Below, piece by piece: positions 34,601 to 42,490 of a stretch of DNA of 64,000 bases. The notes below the pieces were generated by a model. The model worked only from the letters and a program-made list of their open reading frames with translations. It ran no database searches and was not told the origin of the DNA. A program made the position numbers and the translations under genes. How positions within the stretch are numbered: position 1 is the first letter of the stretch; each line of letters begins with the position of its first letter. This DNA is from Lysobacteraceae bacterium 2PB (lineage in GTDB: Bacteria; Pseudomonadota; Gammaproteobacteria; Xanthomonadales; Xanthomonadaceae): the NCBI GenBank assembly GCA_005502915.1, contig SCMT01000016.1:1-64000 (forward strand), given 5' to 3'.

Positions 34601-35597
34601 CGGCCTGAGCGTGTCCTACGACCAGTACTGCCCTGAAATGGTGGGCAGCATCCCGGGTCGTCGCTGCGACCGTCCGACCACCGGCAACAGCATCGGTGCG
34701 GGCATCGGCAACGGTGCGGGTGGCGGTGCCGGCCAGGGCGGCGGCAGCGGCAATGGCAACAAGGCGTTCGGCATCTGGGCCTCGGGCATGATCCGCTCGG
34801 GCAACCGTGACGGCCGCAACGACAGCGCCGATGTCGACTTCGAGACCGATGGCGTGAGCTTCGGCCTGGATTACCGCTTCAACGAGTCCTTCGTGCTCGG
34901 CGGCGGCGTGGGCTACGGCACCGACGGCAGCGACATCGGCGACAACGGCAGCCGCAGCGAAGGCCGTGCGTACACGTTCGCCGTGTACGGCAGCTACAGC
35001 CCCGGCGATGTGTTCTTCCTCGACGGCCTGTGGGGTTACCAGTCGCTCGACTACGACCTGCGCCGCTTCGTGACCAGCAACGGCAACTTCGTCAACGGCA
35101 GCCGTGGTGGTTCGCAGTGGTTCGGTTCGGTCTCGGCCGGTGCCGACATCGCCGCAGGCAACGCCTGGCAGTTCACGCCGTATGCCCGCATCGACGTGGC
35201 GAAGGCCAAGCTCGACAGCTACACCGAGAGCGGCGATGCGATCTTCGCGCTGGCCTACAACGAGATGGAGGTCGAAACCACCACCGGCAACGCCGGCGTG
35301 CGCATCGACTACCGTCGCGAGACGTCGTGGGGCATGTTCTCGCCGCAGTTCCGTGCGGAATACCAGCACGACTTCAAGGGCGGCGGCGCGCAGTCGATGC
35401 GTTACGCGGACCTGCCGACCGGTCCGTTCTACCGCGCGACCTTCTCGGACTTCGACCGCAGCCGCTGGATGTTCGGCCTGGGCTTCCTGTTCGACCTGGA
35501 CAACGACTGGTCGTTCAAGCTCGACTACCGCGGCCTGATCGGCAACGGCGAGGACCGCGACCACGGCGTGCAGCTGAACGTGGACAAGAAGTTCTGA
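28635..35597 (+). CDS. Giant autotransporter with Calx-beta and Ig-like repeats
   Basis: A 2320-residue surface protein. A signal peptide (about residues 16-34, LGFLLLLLAVFWPTLASA) is followed by two Ig-like repeats. Four Calx-beta repeats come next (starting near 320, 433, 542 and 656, each with S/NEDG or VEGNAG and ending near GTILNDD). After these are about 12 He_PIG-type Ig repeats (about 767-1938; pattern AYSQTITATGG...P.G..L...G.LSGT), with one Big_9-like domain near 955-1035. A Gly-rich linker (about 2025-2045) leads to a C-terminal autotransporter beta-barrel (about 2050-2320) ending in Phe (LNVDKKF). It is probably an adhesin or biofilm protein. A GGGGAG ribosome site precedes the ATG; a strong terminator follows. 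Confidence 0.93.
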   Translation: MHTSSNRRSGRRYNGTLGFLLLLLAVFWPTLASAQHTSSLCPAQTATVTAGGTVSINISACEQAGNGGIGAIDGGSFGAGDFENHGTATTRRTGGQWFLDYSHNGSTGIGSTDVFELSDGSLAGNGDIQFTITINPSASPITVLPGSLPTLTAGTPFTQTLTSSGGLAPYTYTLQSGVLPVGLTLTSGGVLSGTPTQRGAYSFSVRSTDATTPTAQFVDKGYTGTVQNPTLTLVSASGTAIQNAPFSQTLAVNGGVAPHTCQEEGGPAFPSGISISSACVISGTTTAAPGPYPVQIRVTDASTGPGTYFEVENYTLTVSPPPSVTIAVSPASVSEDGATNLTYTVTRSLNISSPTVVNLTVSGTATSGVDYTGAPANITIPAGATTATFTIDPTVDGTVEADETVTFTVAAGTGYTVGVPASATGTILNDDVPSATISVTPANVAEDGAPNLVYTVTLNQASFSALSIAYSIGGTATNGTDYATIASPLVIPAGSTTGTITVNPTADATIETNETVTLTLNAGAGYTVGVPNSATGTILNDDLPNLVINDVTANEGNAGITNFTFTVSLSAPAGPGGVTFDIGTANGSAAAGLDYVASNLTGQTIPAGSSTYTFTVLVNGDLLNEPNETFFVNVTNVVNAVVVDGTGLGTINNDDPLPSLSINDVTVVEGNAGTVNAVFTVTLNAASGQTVSVNYVTADGTATQPADYTNTSGTLIFTPGQTTGTITVPVIGEIIPEANETFFVNLSGATNATISDNQGVGTITNDDVPVTVSPATVPNGTVAAAYSQTLTASGGTAPYSFAVTAGALPAGLTLSPGGVLSGTPTAGGTFNFTATATDNSAFPGPFSGSQAYTLVIAPPTITLPATSLAGGTLGSPYSASITAASGGTAPYSYAVTAGALPGGLSLNPSTGAITGTPSALGGFSFSITATDSSTGTGPYTATQAYAINVIDVPPTAANSSLTVAYNAAATNVPLSLSGGAATSLAIGTSPANGTVIVSGTTITYQPNVGYAGPDSFTYTATNSGGTSAPATVSVTVQDPVITITPSGSFAATVAVPYSQTFTFNGGAQPWSSYQVTNLPAGLAVTGTTANTVTISGTPTQAGTFNLNVSATDSSTGNGPYSVGQAFALTVAAPTLTLAPPSTTFNPAYGAPFSQTFTAGGGIGPYTYSVTGTLPTGLSLTGDTVSGTPTVPGNYVVLITATDTGSTGTGSPFTIGQSYTFNVSTPTIVVSPATLLDPVAATAYSQTITATGGVGPYGFAVSAGSLPPGITLASGGALSGTSNQVGTYNFTITATDNFGQTGSRAYTVTIAAPTLTMTPAPGTLNAPYAVAYSQTFSASGGSNSFSYALTGTLPAGLSFSGNTISGTPTVPGSYPITITATDTVLTGVGAPFSIAQNYTIDVPAPAIVVSPATLPDPTGAVAYSQTITATGGAAPYGFAVTAGSLPPGITLASGGVLSGTSNQVGTYSFTVTATDNFGQTGSQAYTVTIAAPTLTMTPAPGTLNAPYATAFSQTFPAAGGSNSFSYALTGTLPAGLSFSGNTISGTPTVPGSYPITITATDTVLTGVGAPFSIAQNYTIDVPAPTITVDPATLPNTTAGVAYSQTITANGGAAPYSFAVTAGSLPNGLSLTTGGALSGTTTTSGTFNFTVTATDNFGQTGSRAYTVVVAVPTITLTPATLPAGNAGTAYSQVLTISGGIAPYIVTQTGALPTGITFNAATRTFSGTPTQSGTFNISVTVTDSTGGTAATVTNNYTLTIAVPTLSLTPAAGALPAGTGGTPYSQTFTASNGVSPYTYALTAGALPAGLTLNPTTGALTGTPTVAGSFSFSIRATDSTTGTAATVTNAYTLAISTPTITVNPPVLPNGIFSVPYNHVFNAVGGTAPYTFAVSAGALPAGVTLNANGNLSGAPTATGAFNFTIRATDALGFTGTRAYTISVVQRPDPSRDPEVRGLIESQADATRRFATTQINNFQQRLERLHGAGTGGGFDNGLSVSYDQYCPEMVGSIPGRRCDRPTTGNSIGAGIGNGAGGGAGQGGGSGNGNKAFGIWASGMIRSGNRDGRNDSADVDFETDGVSFGLDYRFNESFVLGGGVGYGTDGSDIGDNGSRSEGRAYTFAVYGSYSPGDVFFLDGLWGYQSLDYDLRRFVTSNGNFVNGSRGGSQWFGSVSAGADIAAGNAWQFTPYARIDVAKAKLDSYTESGDAIFALAYNEMEVETTTGNAGVRIDYRRETSWGMFSPQFRAEYQHDFKGGGAQSMRYADLPTGPFYRATFSDFDRSRWMFGLGFLFDLDNDWSFKLDYRGLIGNGEDRDHGVQLNVDKKF
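32311..33384 (+). repeat. Tandem duplication of a 537-base module in the autotransporter gene
   Basis: Positions 32311-32847 and 32848-33384 are two direct copies of a 179-codon unit, each coding for two Ig-like repeats (VVSPATL.DP... and LTMTPAPGTLNAPY...). The second half of each copy (about 32640-32840 and 33180-33375) is almost base-identical, and a partial third copy of the first half follows at 33385. The unit stays in frame, so the passenger has grown by recent recombination. Confidence 0.85.
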
Positions 35598-35624
35598 TCC
35601 ACGCCGAAGTTGCCTGATGTACCC

Positions 35625-35659
35625 AGCGCCGCTGCCTCACCGCAGCGGCGCTTTCTTTC
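35625..35659 (+). terminator. Intrinsic terminator of the autotransporter gene
   Basis: AGCGCCGCTGC (35625-35635) pairs perfectly with GCAGCGGCGCT (35642-35652) around a six-base loop and is followed by TTCTTTCG. It lies 28 bases after the stop codon: a classic Rho-independent terminator. Confidence 0.9.
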
Positions 35660-35702
35660 GTGCGAAGCGGTGCGGCGCGCGCTCCGGCATCATGTGTCCT
35701 CG

Positions 35703-38700
35703 ATGCCGACCGCCTCCACCCGCTTCCGCCTGATTTCCGGCAACCGGCTCGACCGGTTGGCGGCGCTGCTGGGCGAGCGCCTGGCGACGCCGCTGGACGT
35801 GGATTCGCTGGCGCCGGACGTGATCCTGATCCCGCAGCCGACATTGCGGCACTGGTTGCTGCAGACCCTGGCCGAGCGCCACGGCGTGGCCGCGAACCTG
35901 GACCTGTGCACGCCCTCGGAATTCGTCTGGCGGCTGCTGCGCGCCGATCGTCCCGACCTGCCCGACCAGTCACCCTGGGATCGCGACCACCTGCGCTGGC
36001 GGCTGTACGCCCTGCTCGGTGCGGAGCCGGGCAGCCTGCCGCCGCCGGTGCGTCGCCACCTGCAGCGCGCCGGCGGCAGCGGCGACCCCCGCGAGGTCGC
36101 GCTGGCCCGCCTCGGCCTGGCCGAGGCCCTGGCCGGTGCGTTCGACAAGTACCAGGCCTATCGCCCGGACTGGCTGCGCGACTGGGAGGCGGGGCATCCG
36201 GAGTCGCGCGACGACTGGCAGGCGCAGCTCTGGCGCCAGTTGCGGCGGCGCCAGCCCGGCGCGCACCGCGCCGCGCTGCTCGCCGACTGGCTGGCGCGGC
36301 ACGATCGCGACTCGGCCACCGCCACCGGTTCGCCGCCGCCGGGCCTGCCGCCGCGCCTGGTCGCGTTCGGCACCATCCACGTCTCGCCGGACGTGCTGCA
36401 CCTGCTGGCCGTGGTCGGGCAGTGGATCGACCTCGACTTCCACCTGCCCACGCCGTCGGCCGAATACTGGGGCGACGTGGAGTCGCTGCGCGAACGCCTG
36501 CGCCGCGAGGGCCCGCAGTCGCTGCCGGAGGCGCTGGCCGACGCGCAGCGCGACAACCCGCTGCTGATGGCCTGGGGCGCCGGTGGCCGCGAGATCGTCG
36601 CCCAGCTGTTCGCCTACGACGTGCTGCTGCCGCACAGCGAACTCGAATGCTTCGTCGCGCCGGGTCGCGACACCCTTCTGCATCGCCTGCAGCAGGACGT
36701 GCTCGATCGCGCCGCGCCGGTGGCGTGCGCGTTCGATCCCGGCGACGTTTCGCTGCAGCTGCACGCCTGCCATTCGAAGCTGCGCGAAGTCGAGGTGCTG
36801 CACGACCAGCTGCGGGGCCTGCTCGACGACCCTCGCTTCGATCCGCCGCTGCAGCCTTCGGAGATCGCGGTGCTGGCGCCGGACATCGCCGAGTACCTGC
36901 CGCTGGCGCGCGCGGTGTTCGGCGGCCTCGCGCCCGACGACCCGCGCTGGATCCCGTTCTCGCTCGCCGATCGTCCGCAGGTGCAGTCGCATCCGCTGGT
37001 GCCGCTGCTGCCCGTCCTGATCGGCCTGGCCGATGCGCCGCTGACCGCCGGCCTGTTCCGCGACCTGCTGGCGACGCCGGCCATCGCGCATGCGCTGGGC
37101 CTGGATGCCGCGCGGCGCGCGAAGATCGACGACTGGTTCGAAGCTGCGGGCGTGCGCTGGGGCGAGGACGCGCAGGCGCGCGAACGCGCCGGTGCGGGTC
37201 GCTGGCGCGAATACAGCTTCGACTTCGGCATCGAGCGACTGCTCGGCGGTTATGCGAGCGGCGATGCCGCCGAAGTCGGAAACGATGCCGCGCTGATCGC
37301 GCCGTATCCCGAACTCGAAGGCGCGGATGCCGAACTGCTCGACGGCGCGCTGGCGCTGTATCGCAGGCTGCGCACCTTCGCGGCCTGGGCGCGCGAGCCG
37401 CGAGAGGCAGGCGAGTGGCGGGAGACGCTTGCGGCACTCCTGCAGGCGCTGCTCGCGCCCGTCCCGCAGGACGATGCCGAGGCGCAGGCGCGACGCCTGC
37501 TGCTGGAGACGCTCGACGATTTCGCCGACGAAGCCGCCGAGGCCGGTCCGCTGCCGGCGGCGCTGGTGCAGCGCGCGCTGCGCGACACGCTCGAACGCGC
37601 ATCGCCGCATCGGCCGTGGCTGTCCGGCGGCGTGGTCTTCGCTGGCATGGTGCCGCTGCGCACCGTGCCGTTCCGTGTGATCTGCCTGCTTGGCCTGGAT
37701 GCCGATGCCTATCCGCGCCGCGAGCCCGGCGACGACATCAACCGTCTCGTCGATGCCATCCAGGGCCGCGCGCCGCGCCGGCTCGGCGACCGCTCGGTGC
37801 GCGAGGACGACCGCTTCCTGTTCCTGCAGCTGCTGTGCGCTGCCGGCGACGTGTTCTACCTGAGCTACGGCGGCCGCGACGCGCGCGACGGCAGCGTGCG
37901 CGAGCCCTCGCCGGTGGTCGCCGAACTGCTCGATGCGGTGGAAGCGATGCATGGCGAAGCGGTGCGCGACGCGCTGTGCGTCGAGCATCCGCTGCAGCCG
38001 TTCTCGCCGCGCGCCTTCGGTGCGGATGACGAGGGCGACGTCGAGCCGCGCCGTTTCTCGTATCGCGGCGAATGGCGCGCCGATGCGGTCGACGCGCGCG
38101 ACCTGCGCATGGCGCCGGCCTTCGTCGCCGAGTCGCTGTCGACCACGCCACTCGACGCGCTGGACGATGCGGCGCCGGACCGGGACGCGCTGCAGCGCTT
38201 CTTCGCCAACCCGGCGAAAGCCTGGCTGCGCGATCGCCTCGGCCTGCGCCTGCCCGAGGATGCGGACGACGCACCGGATCGCGAGCCGCTTGGCCACGAC
38301 AGGCTGCTGCGCTACCACGTCCTCGATGCGCTGCTGGGCGATGCGATGGCGGCAGACATCGACACCGACATCGACATCGACGATGCGCCGCGCCGCCTGC
38401 GCGCGCGGGGACTGCTGCCGCCGGGGCGCGATGGCGAACAGCTCGCGGCCGATGCGGCCGCCGATGCCGGAATCCTGCGTGCAGCCTGCAGCGCGGCGAT
38501 CGCGGGCGCATCGCCCTCGGTGATCGAAGGAGATGCCGGCCTCGGGATCGATGTCCGTTTCGACGACGTGCACGACGGGCGACGCGTGATCGCGAGCGCG
38601 GGCAGCCTTGGCGGCAAGCGGGTGCTGCGCGCGGGCATCGATCACCTGCTGCTGGCGTCCATGCTGGGAGAGGCCGCGAACACGCGTTTGCTCGGGCTCG

Positions 38701-39086
38701 AAGCCGTGAAGGAAAAGGGCAAGGACACCGGGCGCAAGACCGTCGTCGAGCGCGTCTGGGCCGGCGTATCGCGAGAACAGGCGCAGGCGCGGCTGCGCGT
38801 GCTGCTCGACCTGTGGCGCGAAGGACAGTCCGCGCCGCTGCCGTTCGCGCCGAAAGCCGCCCATGCCTATGCCGAACACTTCGCCGCCAAGAGCGACGCA
38901 TTCGCGGCCTGGCGCAAGGCTAGCGATGCCTTCGCGCCGCACGAGTTCGCTGGCGAACACGACGATCCGTGGCTGCGCCTGGCGTTCCGCCCCGACGGCC
39001 TGCTCGACGCCTTCGACGGCCGCTTCGGCGCGCGCTTCCGCGCTATCGCTGTCCGCGTGTTCGACACCACGGGGCTGGGCGCATGA
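35703..39086 (+). CDS. recC: RecC, exodeoxyribonuclease V subunit gamma
   Basis: A 1127-residue RecC protein. Recognisable segments are FRLISGNRLDRLAALL, VILIPQPTLRHWLLQTLAE and VAANLDLCTPSEFVWRLL at the N-terminus, the helicase-like core with IHVSPDVLHLL, LQLHACHSKLREVEVLHDQL and LAPDIAEYLPL, and VPFRVICLLGLDADAYPRRE and FFANPAKAWLRDRLGL later. RecC lacks helicase activity, splits the duplex and recognises Chi. The start at 35703 (PTASTRFRL) was chosen over longer frames that cross the terminator. It overlaps recB by four bases. Confidence 0.95.
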   Translation: MPTASTRFRLISGNRLDRLAALLGERLATPLDVDSLAPDVILIPQPTLRHWLLQTLAERHGVAANLDLCTPSEFVWRLLRADRPDLPDQSPWDRDHLRWRLYALLGAEPGSLPPPVRRHLQRAGGSGDPREVALARLGLAEALAGAFDKYQAYRPDWLRDWEAGHPESRDDWQAQLWRQLRRRQPGAHRAALLADWLARHDRDSATATGSPPPGLPPRLVAFGTIHVSPDVLHLLAVVGQWIDLDFHLPTPSAEYWGDVESLRERLRREGPQSLPEALADAQRDNPLLMAWGAGGREIVAQLFAYDVLLPHSELECFVAPGRDTLLHRLQQDVLDRAAPVACAFDPGDVSLQLHACHSKLREVEVLHDQLRGLLDDPRFDPPLQPSEIAVLAPDIAEYLPLARAVFGGLAPDDPRWIPFSLADRPQVQSHPLVPLLPVLIGLADAPLTAGLFRDLLATPAIAHALGLDAARRAKIDDWFEAAGVRWGEDAQARERAGAGRWREYSFDFGIERLLGGYASGDAAEVGNDAALIAPYPELEGADAELLDGALALYRRLRTFAAWAREPREAGEWRETLAALLQALLAPVPQDDAEAQARRLLLETLDDFADEAAEAGPLPAALVQRALRDTLERASPHRPWLSGGVVFAGMVPLRTVPFRVICLLGLDADAYPRREPGDDINRLVDAIQGRAPRRLGDRSVREDDRFLFLQLLCAAGDVFYLSYGGRDARDGSVREPSPVVAELLDAVEAMHGEAVRDALCVEHPLQPFSPRAFGADDEGDVEPRRFSYRGEWRADAVDARDLRMAPAFVAESLSTTPLDALDDAAPDRDALQRFFANPAKAWLRDRLGLRLPEDADDAPDREPLGHDRLLRYHVLDALLGDAMAADIDTDIDIDDAPRRLRARGLLPPGRDGEQLAADAAADAGILRAACSAAIAGASPSVIEGDAGLGIDVRFDDVHDGRRVIASAGSLGGKRVLRAGIDHLLLASMLGEAANTRLLGLEAVKEKGKDTGRKTVVERVWAGVSREQAQARLRVLLDLWREGQSAPLPFAPKAAHAYAEHFAAKSDAFAAWRKASDAFAPHEFAGEHDDPWLRLAFRPDGLLDAFDGRFGARFRAIAVRVFDTTGLGA

Positions 39087-42000
39087 GCACGCAGCTGCCC
39101 CTGTTCGGTGCGCCCACCGCGAACGACGACACGCCCGAGGCGACAGCGTCGCGCGATGTCGGCCTGCACCTGCCGCTGGACGGCGTGCGCCTGATCGAAG
39201 CCAGTGCCGGCACCGGCAAGACCTTCACCCTGACGACGCTGGTGCTGCGCCTGCTGCTGGAACGCGGCGCGACGATGGCGCAGATCCTCGCGGTGACCTT
39301 CACCCGCGCGGCGACGCAGGAGCTGCGCCAGCGCGTGCGTCGTCGCCTGCGCCTCGCGCGCAGGTTGCTCGATGCGCCACAGGCCACACCGCAGGGCGAA
39401 GCCGTGCCGACGATGGCGGTGTTGCAGGCCGCCATCGCCCGCGAGGCCGAGTCGCGGGTGCGCGAACGCGTCGAGGCGGCCTTGCTGCAGATCGACGAAG
39501 CGACGATCTCGACCATCCACGGTTTCTGTCATCGCGCGCTGCGCGAATTCGGCTTCCGCGCCGGCCTGCTGGCCGAACAGCGCGTGATCGACGATCCCGG
39601 CGAAATCTGGGCCGAGGTCGCGGCCGAGGTCTGGCGCGCGGCGAGCAACGGCATGCCCGGCGCGGATGACATCGACCTGCATCCGCTGCTGTCGACCCTG
39701 TGGGATTCGCCGGACGCGCTGGCCGACGACCTGCCGAAACTCTGCGATCCGCTGCGCGCCCTGCATCCCGAGCGCCACGAATCGGAGATGGCGGCCGCGC
39801 TGCACGCGCTGCGCGACACCGCCGTCGCGCGCTACGAGGCGCTGATGGCGCGACGCGGCCTGTGCGACCAGGACCGCCTCATCGAGCGCGTCTGGCGCGC
39901 CAGCGACGACGCCGAATTCGCCGCCGCGCTCGCCGCGCGCTGGCCGTACCGGCTGATCGACGAATTCCAGGACACCGATCCGCGCCAGTGGGACATCTTC
40001 AAGCGCATGCACGAAGCCGGCGCGGACGCCGCCGCATCGAACGCTGCACCGGGCTGGCTGTGCCTGATCGGCGATCCCAAGCAGGCGATCTACCGCTTCC
40101 GCGGCGGCGATCTCGCCACGTACCTGGCAGCGAAGCGCTACGCGGTCGCGCGCGGCGGCGAGTCCGCGGTGGCCTCGCTCGGCGTCAACTATCGATCCAC
40201 GCCTGCGGTGCTGCGTGCGATCGAAACGCTGTTCCGCTCGCACGGCTTGCCGTTCCATGTCGATGGCATCGAATTCGAGCGCGTCGAGGCCGGCAGCGAT
40301 GCGCGCGACGACGACCTGCGCCTCGGGGATGCGCACGACGACGGCCGCCCGGTGCCCGGGATGACCCTGCACTGGCTGCCCAGGGCGCCGCACGATCCCA
40401 AGGGGCCGACGAATTCGGCGCTGCGCAAGGGCCTGCGCAACAAGGACGACGAATTCGCGGTCATGCGCGATGCCGCGACGCGCGTGGTCGCCGAACTCCT
40501 CGCGCACGGCGCGCTGCGTGTCGGCGAGCGCGTGCGAGCGCTGCGCCCTGCCGACATCGCGGTGCTGACCCAGACCAACGACCAGGCGGCGATGATGCAG
40601 CGCGCGCTGACCCGCGCCGGCATCGCCGCTGCGACCTTGTCGGGTGCGAACGTCTTCGCCGGTGAAGCGGCCGAAGACCTGCATGCCCTGCTGGCGAGCC
40701 TGCTGGAACCGGCGGACGGCGGTCGCTTCCGCGCCGCGCTGGCGACACGCCTGCTGGGACTGGATGCCGCCGCGCTGCAGGCGCTCGACGGCGACGATCG
40801 CGCACAGCAGGCGTGGCTCGCGCGTTTCGCCGACGCCGCCGATGCCTGGCGACAGCGTGGACCGCTGCCGGCGCTGCTGCCGTTCGTGGTCGATGCCGCA
40901 CCGCGCTGGCTCGCCGAAGCCGACGGCCAGCGTCGCCTCACCGACACCCTGCACCTGGCCGAACTGCTGCAGGCCGAATCGGCGCTGCGTCCCGGCGCGG
41001 CGGAACTGCTGCACTGGTTCGCGCGACAGCGCGCGGATGCGACCAACGACGAGACGCGGCAACTGCGCCTGGAATCGGATGCGGGCATGGTGCAGATCGT
41101 CACCGTGCACAAGAGCAAGGGCCTGGAGTATCCGGTGGTGGTGCTGCCGTTCGCCGCGTGGCGCGGCGAACCGCCGGTGCGCGGCCTGGTCGTGCGCGAA
41201 TTCCACGATGCGCAGGGGCGTCCCGCGCGCGCCTGGATGCGCAAGGGCGTGCTGGAACCGGCGCAGGCCGATGCCATCGCGGTCGACGTGCAGCGCGAGG
41301 AGCAGGCCGAGCAGCAGCGCCAGCTCTACGTCGCGCTGACCCGGGCCCGACATGCCCTGCACGTGGTCTGGAGCCGCAATGCACAGGTCGAGAGCACGGC
41401 CTTGCACTGGATCCTGCATTCCGGTGAAAAGACCGGTCGCGTGAACGACACCCTCGATTACGCCGGCATGCAGGCGCGCATCGAGCAGCTCGCGGTGCAG
41501 TCCGGCGGCAGCATCGTCGTGCGGCCCTTCGATCCCGATGCGCCGCTGCCGCGCCCGGCGCGCGCCGAGACGTCCGCTGCGGCCGTGGCGACGCGCACGC
41601 CGACGCGCATGCTCGCCGGCGGCCTGCGCCTGCACAGTTTCTCCTCGCTGCATGCGCGCAGCGAGGATGGCGAGAGCGCACGCGGCGCCGGCGACGAAGC
41701 GCTGGCCGTCGTCGAAGTGGAGGCCGACGATGCGACGCTCGGCGGCACCGGCTTCGGCAACGCCGTGCATGGCGTGCTCGAAGAGGCCGATGCGGCGGCG
41801 TGGCGACGCGCGTCCGGCGACGACGAGGACCAGGTGCCGGACACGCAGCGCGTGCTGCTCGAACGCGCCCTGCGCCGGCAGGGGCTGGCGGTCACGCCCT
41901 CGCACGTGGCGCAGACCGCGCGCCTGGTGTCGCGCGCGCTCAACGTCGCCCTGCCCGGTGGCGTGCGCCTGTGCGACTGGCCGGCGACCTCGGTGATCCG

Positions 42001-42490
42001 CGAGCTGCCCTTCCATTTCCGCCTGCGACCGCTGCGCATCGATGCCCTGCACGCGCTGCTGCAGGCGCATGGCTACCCGCGCGCGCGTCGTCCCGTGGCG
42101 GGCACGCTCGATGGCCTGATGCACGGCTACGTCGACCTGGTGTATCGCGATGCGCACGGTCGCCACCACGTGCTCGACTACAAGACCAACCGGCTGCCGG
42201 GCTACGACCCCGACAGCCTGCGCCGCGCGGTGCAGGCGCAGGACTACGACCTGCAGTACCTGATCTACCTGGTCGCGCTGCGCCGCTGGCTGCGCCTGCG
42301 CCACGGCGCGGCCTACGACGATGCGCGCCATCTCGGCGGCGCGGTGTACCTGTTCCTGAGGGGCATCGATCCGCGCGAGGACGACGCGGACGATGCCGGG
42401 CGTTCGCGTCGCGGCGTGCACGTCGACCCGGTCGATCCGGCGCTGCTCGCCGCGCTCGACGCGTTCTTCGACGGCGAGGGGGGTGCATGA
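39083..42490 (+). CDS. recB: RecB, exodeoxyribonuclease V subunit beta
   Basis: A 1135-residue UvrD-type 3'-5' helicase with nuclease domain. Walker A is ASAGTGKT (about residues 41-48), followed by ILAVTFTRAATQELR, LIDEFQDTDPRQW, GDPKQAIYRFRGGDL and VHKSKGLEYPVVVLPF. The C-terminal nuclease has GTLDGLMHGYVDLVYRD and the catalytic LDYKTN (about 1032-1037). RecBCD repairs double-strand breaks and degrades linear foreign DNA. Its ATG overlaps the recC stop (39083-39086) and its stop overlaps the recD start, so the three subunits are translationally coupled. Confidence 0.96.
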   Translation: MSTQLPLFGAPTANDDTPEATASRDVGLHLPLDGVRLIEASAGTGKTFTLTTLVLRLLLERGATMAQILAVTFTRAATQELRQRVRRRLRLARRLLDAPQATPQGEAVPTMAVLQAAIAREAESRVRERVEAALLQIDEATISTIHGFCHRALREFGFRAGLLAEQRVIDDPGEIWAEVAAEVWRAASNGMPGADDIDLHPLLSTLWDSPDALADDLPKLCDPLRALHPERHESEMAAALHALRDTAVARYEALMARRGLCDQDRLIERVWRASDDAEFAAALAARWPYRLIDEFQDTDPRQWDIFKRMHEAGADAAASNAAPGWLCLIGDPKQAIYRFRGGDLATYLAAKRYAVARGGESAVASLGVNYRSTPAVLRAIETLFRSHGLPFHVDGIEFERVEAGSDARDDDLRLGDAHDDGRPVPGMTLHWLPRAPHDPKGPTNSALRKGLRNKDDEFAVMRDAATRVVAELLAHGALRVGERVRALRPADIAVLTQTNDQAAMMQRALTRAGIAAATLSGANVFAGEAAEDLHALLASLLEPADGGRFRAALATRLLGLDAAALQALDGDDRAQQAWLARFADAADAWRQRGPLPALLPFVVDAAPRWLAEADGQRRLTDTLHLAELLQAESALRPGAAELLHWFARQRADATNDETRQLRLESDAGMVQIVTVHKSKGLEYPVVVLPFAAWRGEPPVRGLVVREFHDAQGRPARAWMRKGVLEPAQADAIAVDVQREEQAEQQRQLYVALTRARHALHVVWSRNAQVESTALHWILHSGEKTGRVNDTLDYAGMQARIEQLAVQSGGSIVVRPFDPDAPLPRPARAETSAAAVATRTPTRMLAGGLRLHSFSSLHARSEDGESARGAGDEALAVVEVEADDATLGGTGFGNAVHGVLEEADAAAWRRASGDDEDQVPDTQRVLLERALRRQGLAVTPSHVAQTARLVSRALNVALPGGVRLCDWPATSVIRELPFHFRLRPLRIDALHALLQAHGYPRARRPVAGTLDGLMHGYVDLVYRDAHGRHHVLDYKTNRLPGYDPDSLRRAVQAQDYDLQYLIYLVALRRWLRLRHGAAYDDARHLGGAVYLFLRGIDPREDDADDAGRSRRGVHVDPVDPALLAALDAFFDGEGGA

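Noticed and set aside
28581-35564. A 2327-codon open frame antisense to the autotransporter gene
   Set aside because: It mirrors the sense gene over its whole length. Its product is repetitive Arg/Ala/Gly/Val sequence without any domain, and the sense strand has a signal peptide, known repeats, a barrel, a ribosome site and a terminator. The frame stays open because GC-rich repeat codons (GCC, ACC, GGC) give no stops on the other strand.
28635-35597. RTX/type I secreted adhesin instead of an autotransporter
   Set aside because: The C-terminus is a beta-barrel ending in Phe and the N-terminus has a Sec-type signal; there is no GGxGxD nonapeptide block and no type I transporter nearby.
38867-42421. 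A 1184-codon minus-strand frame across recC/recB
   Set aside because: It is antisense to well-conserved helicase motifs; the product is rich in His, Gln and Arg and has no recognisable family.
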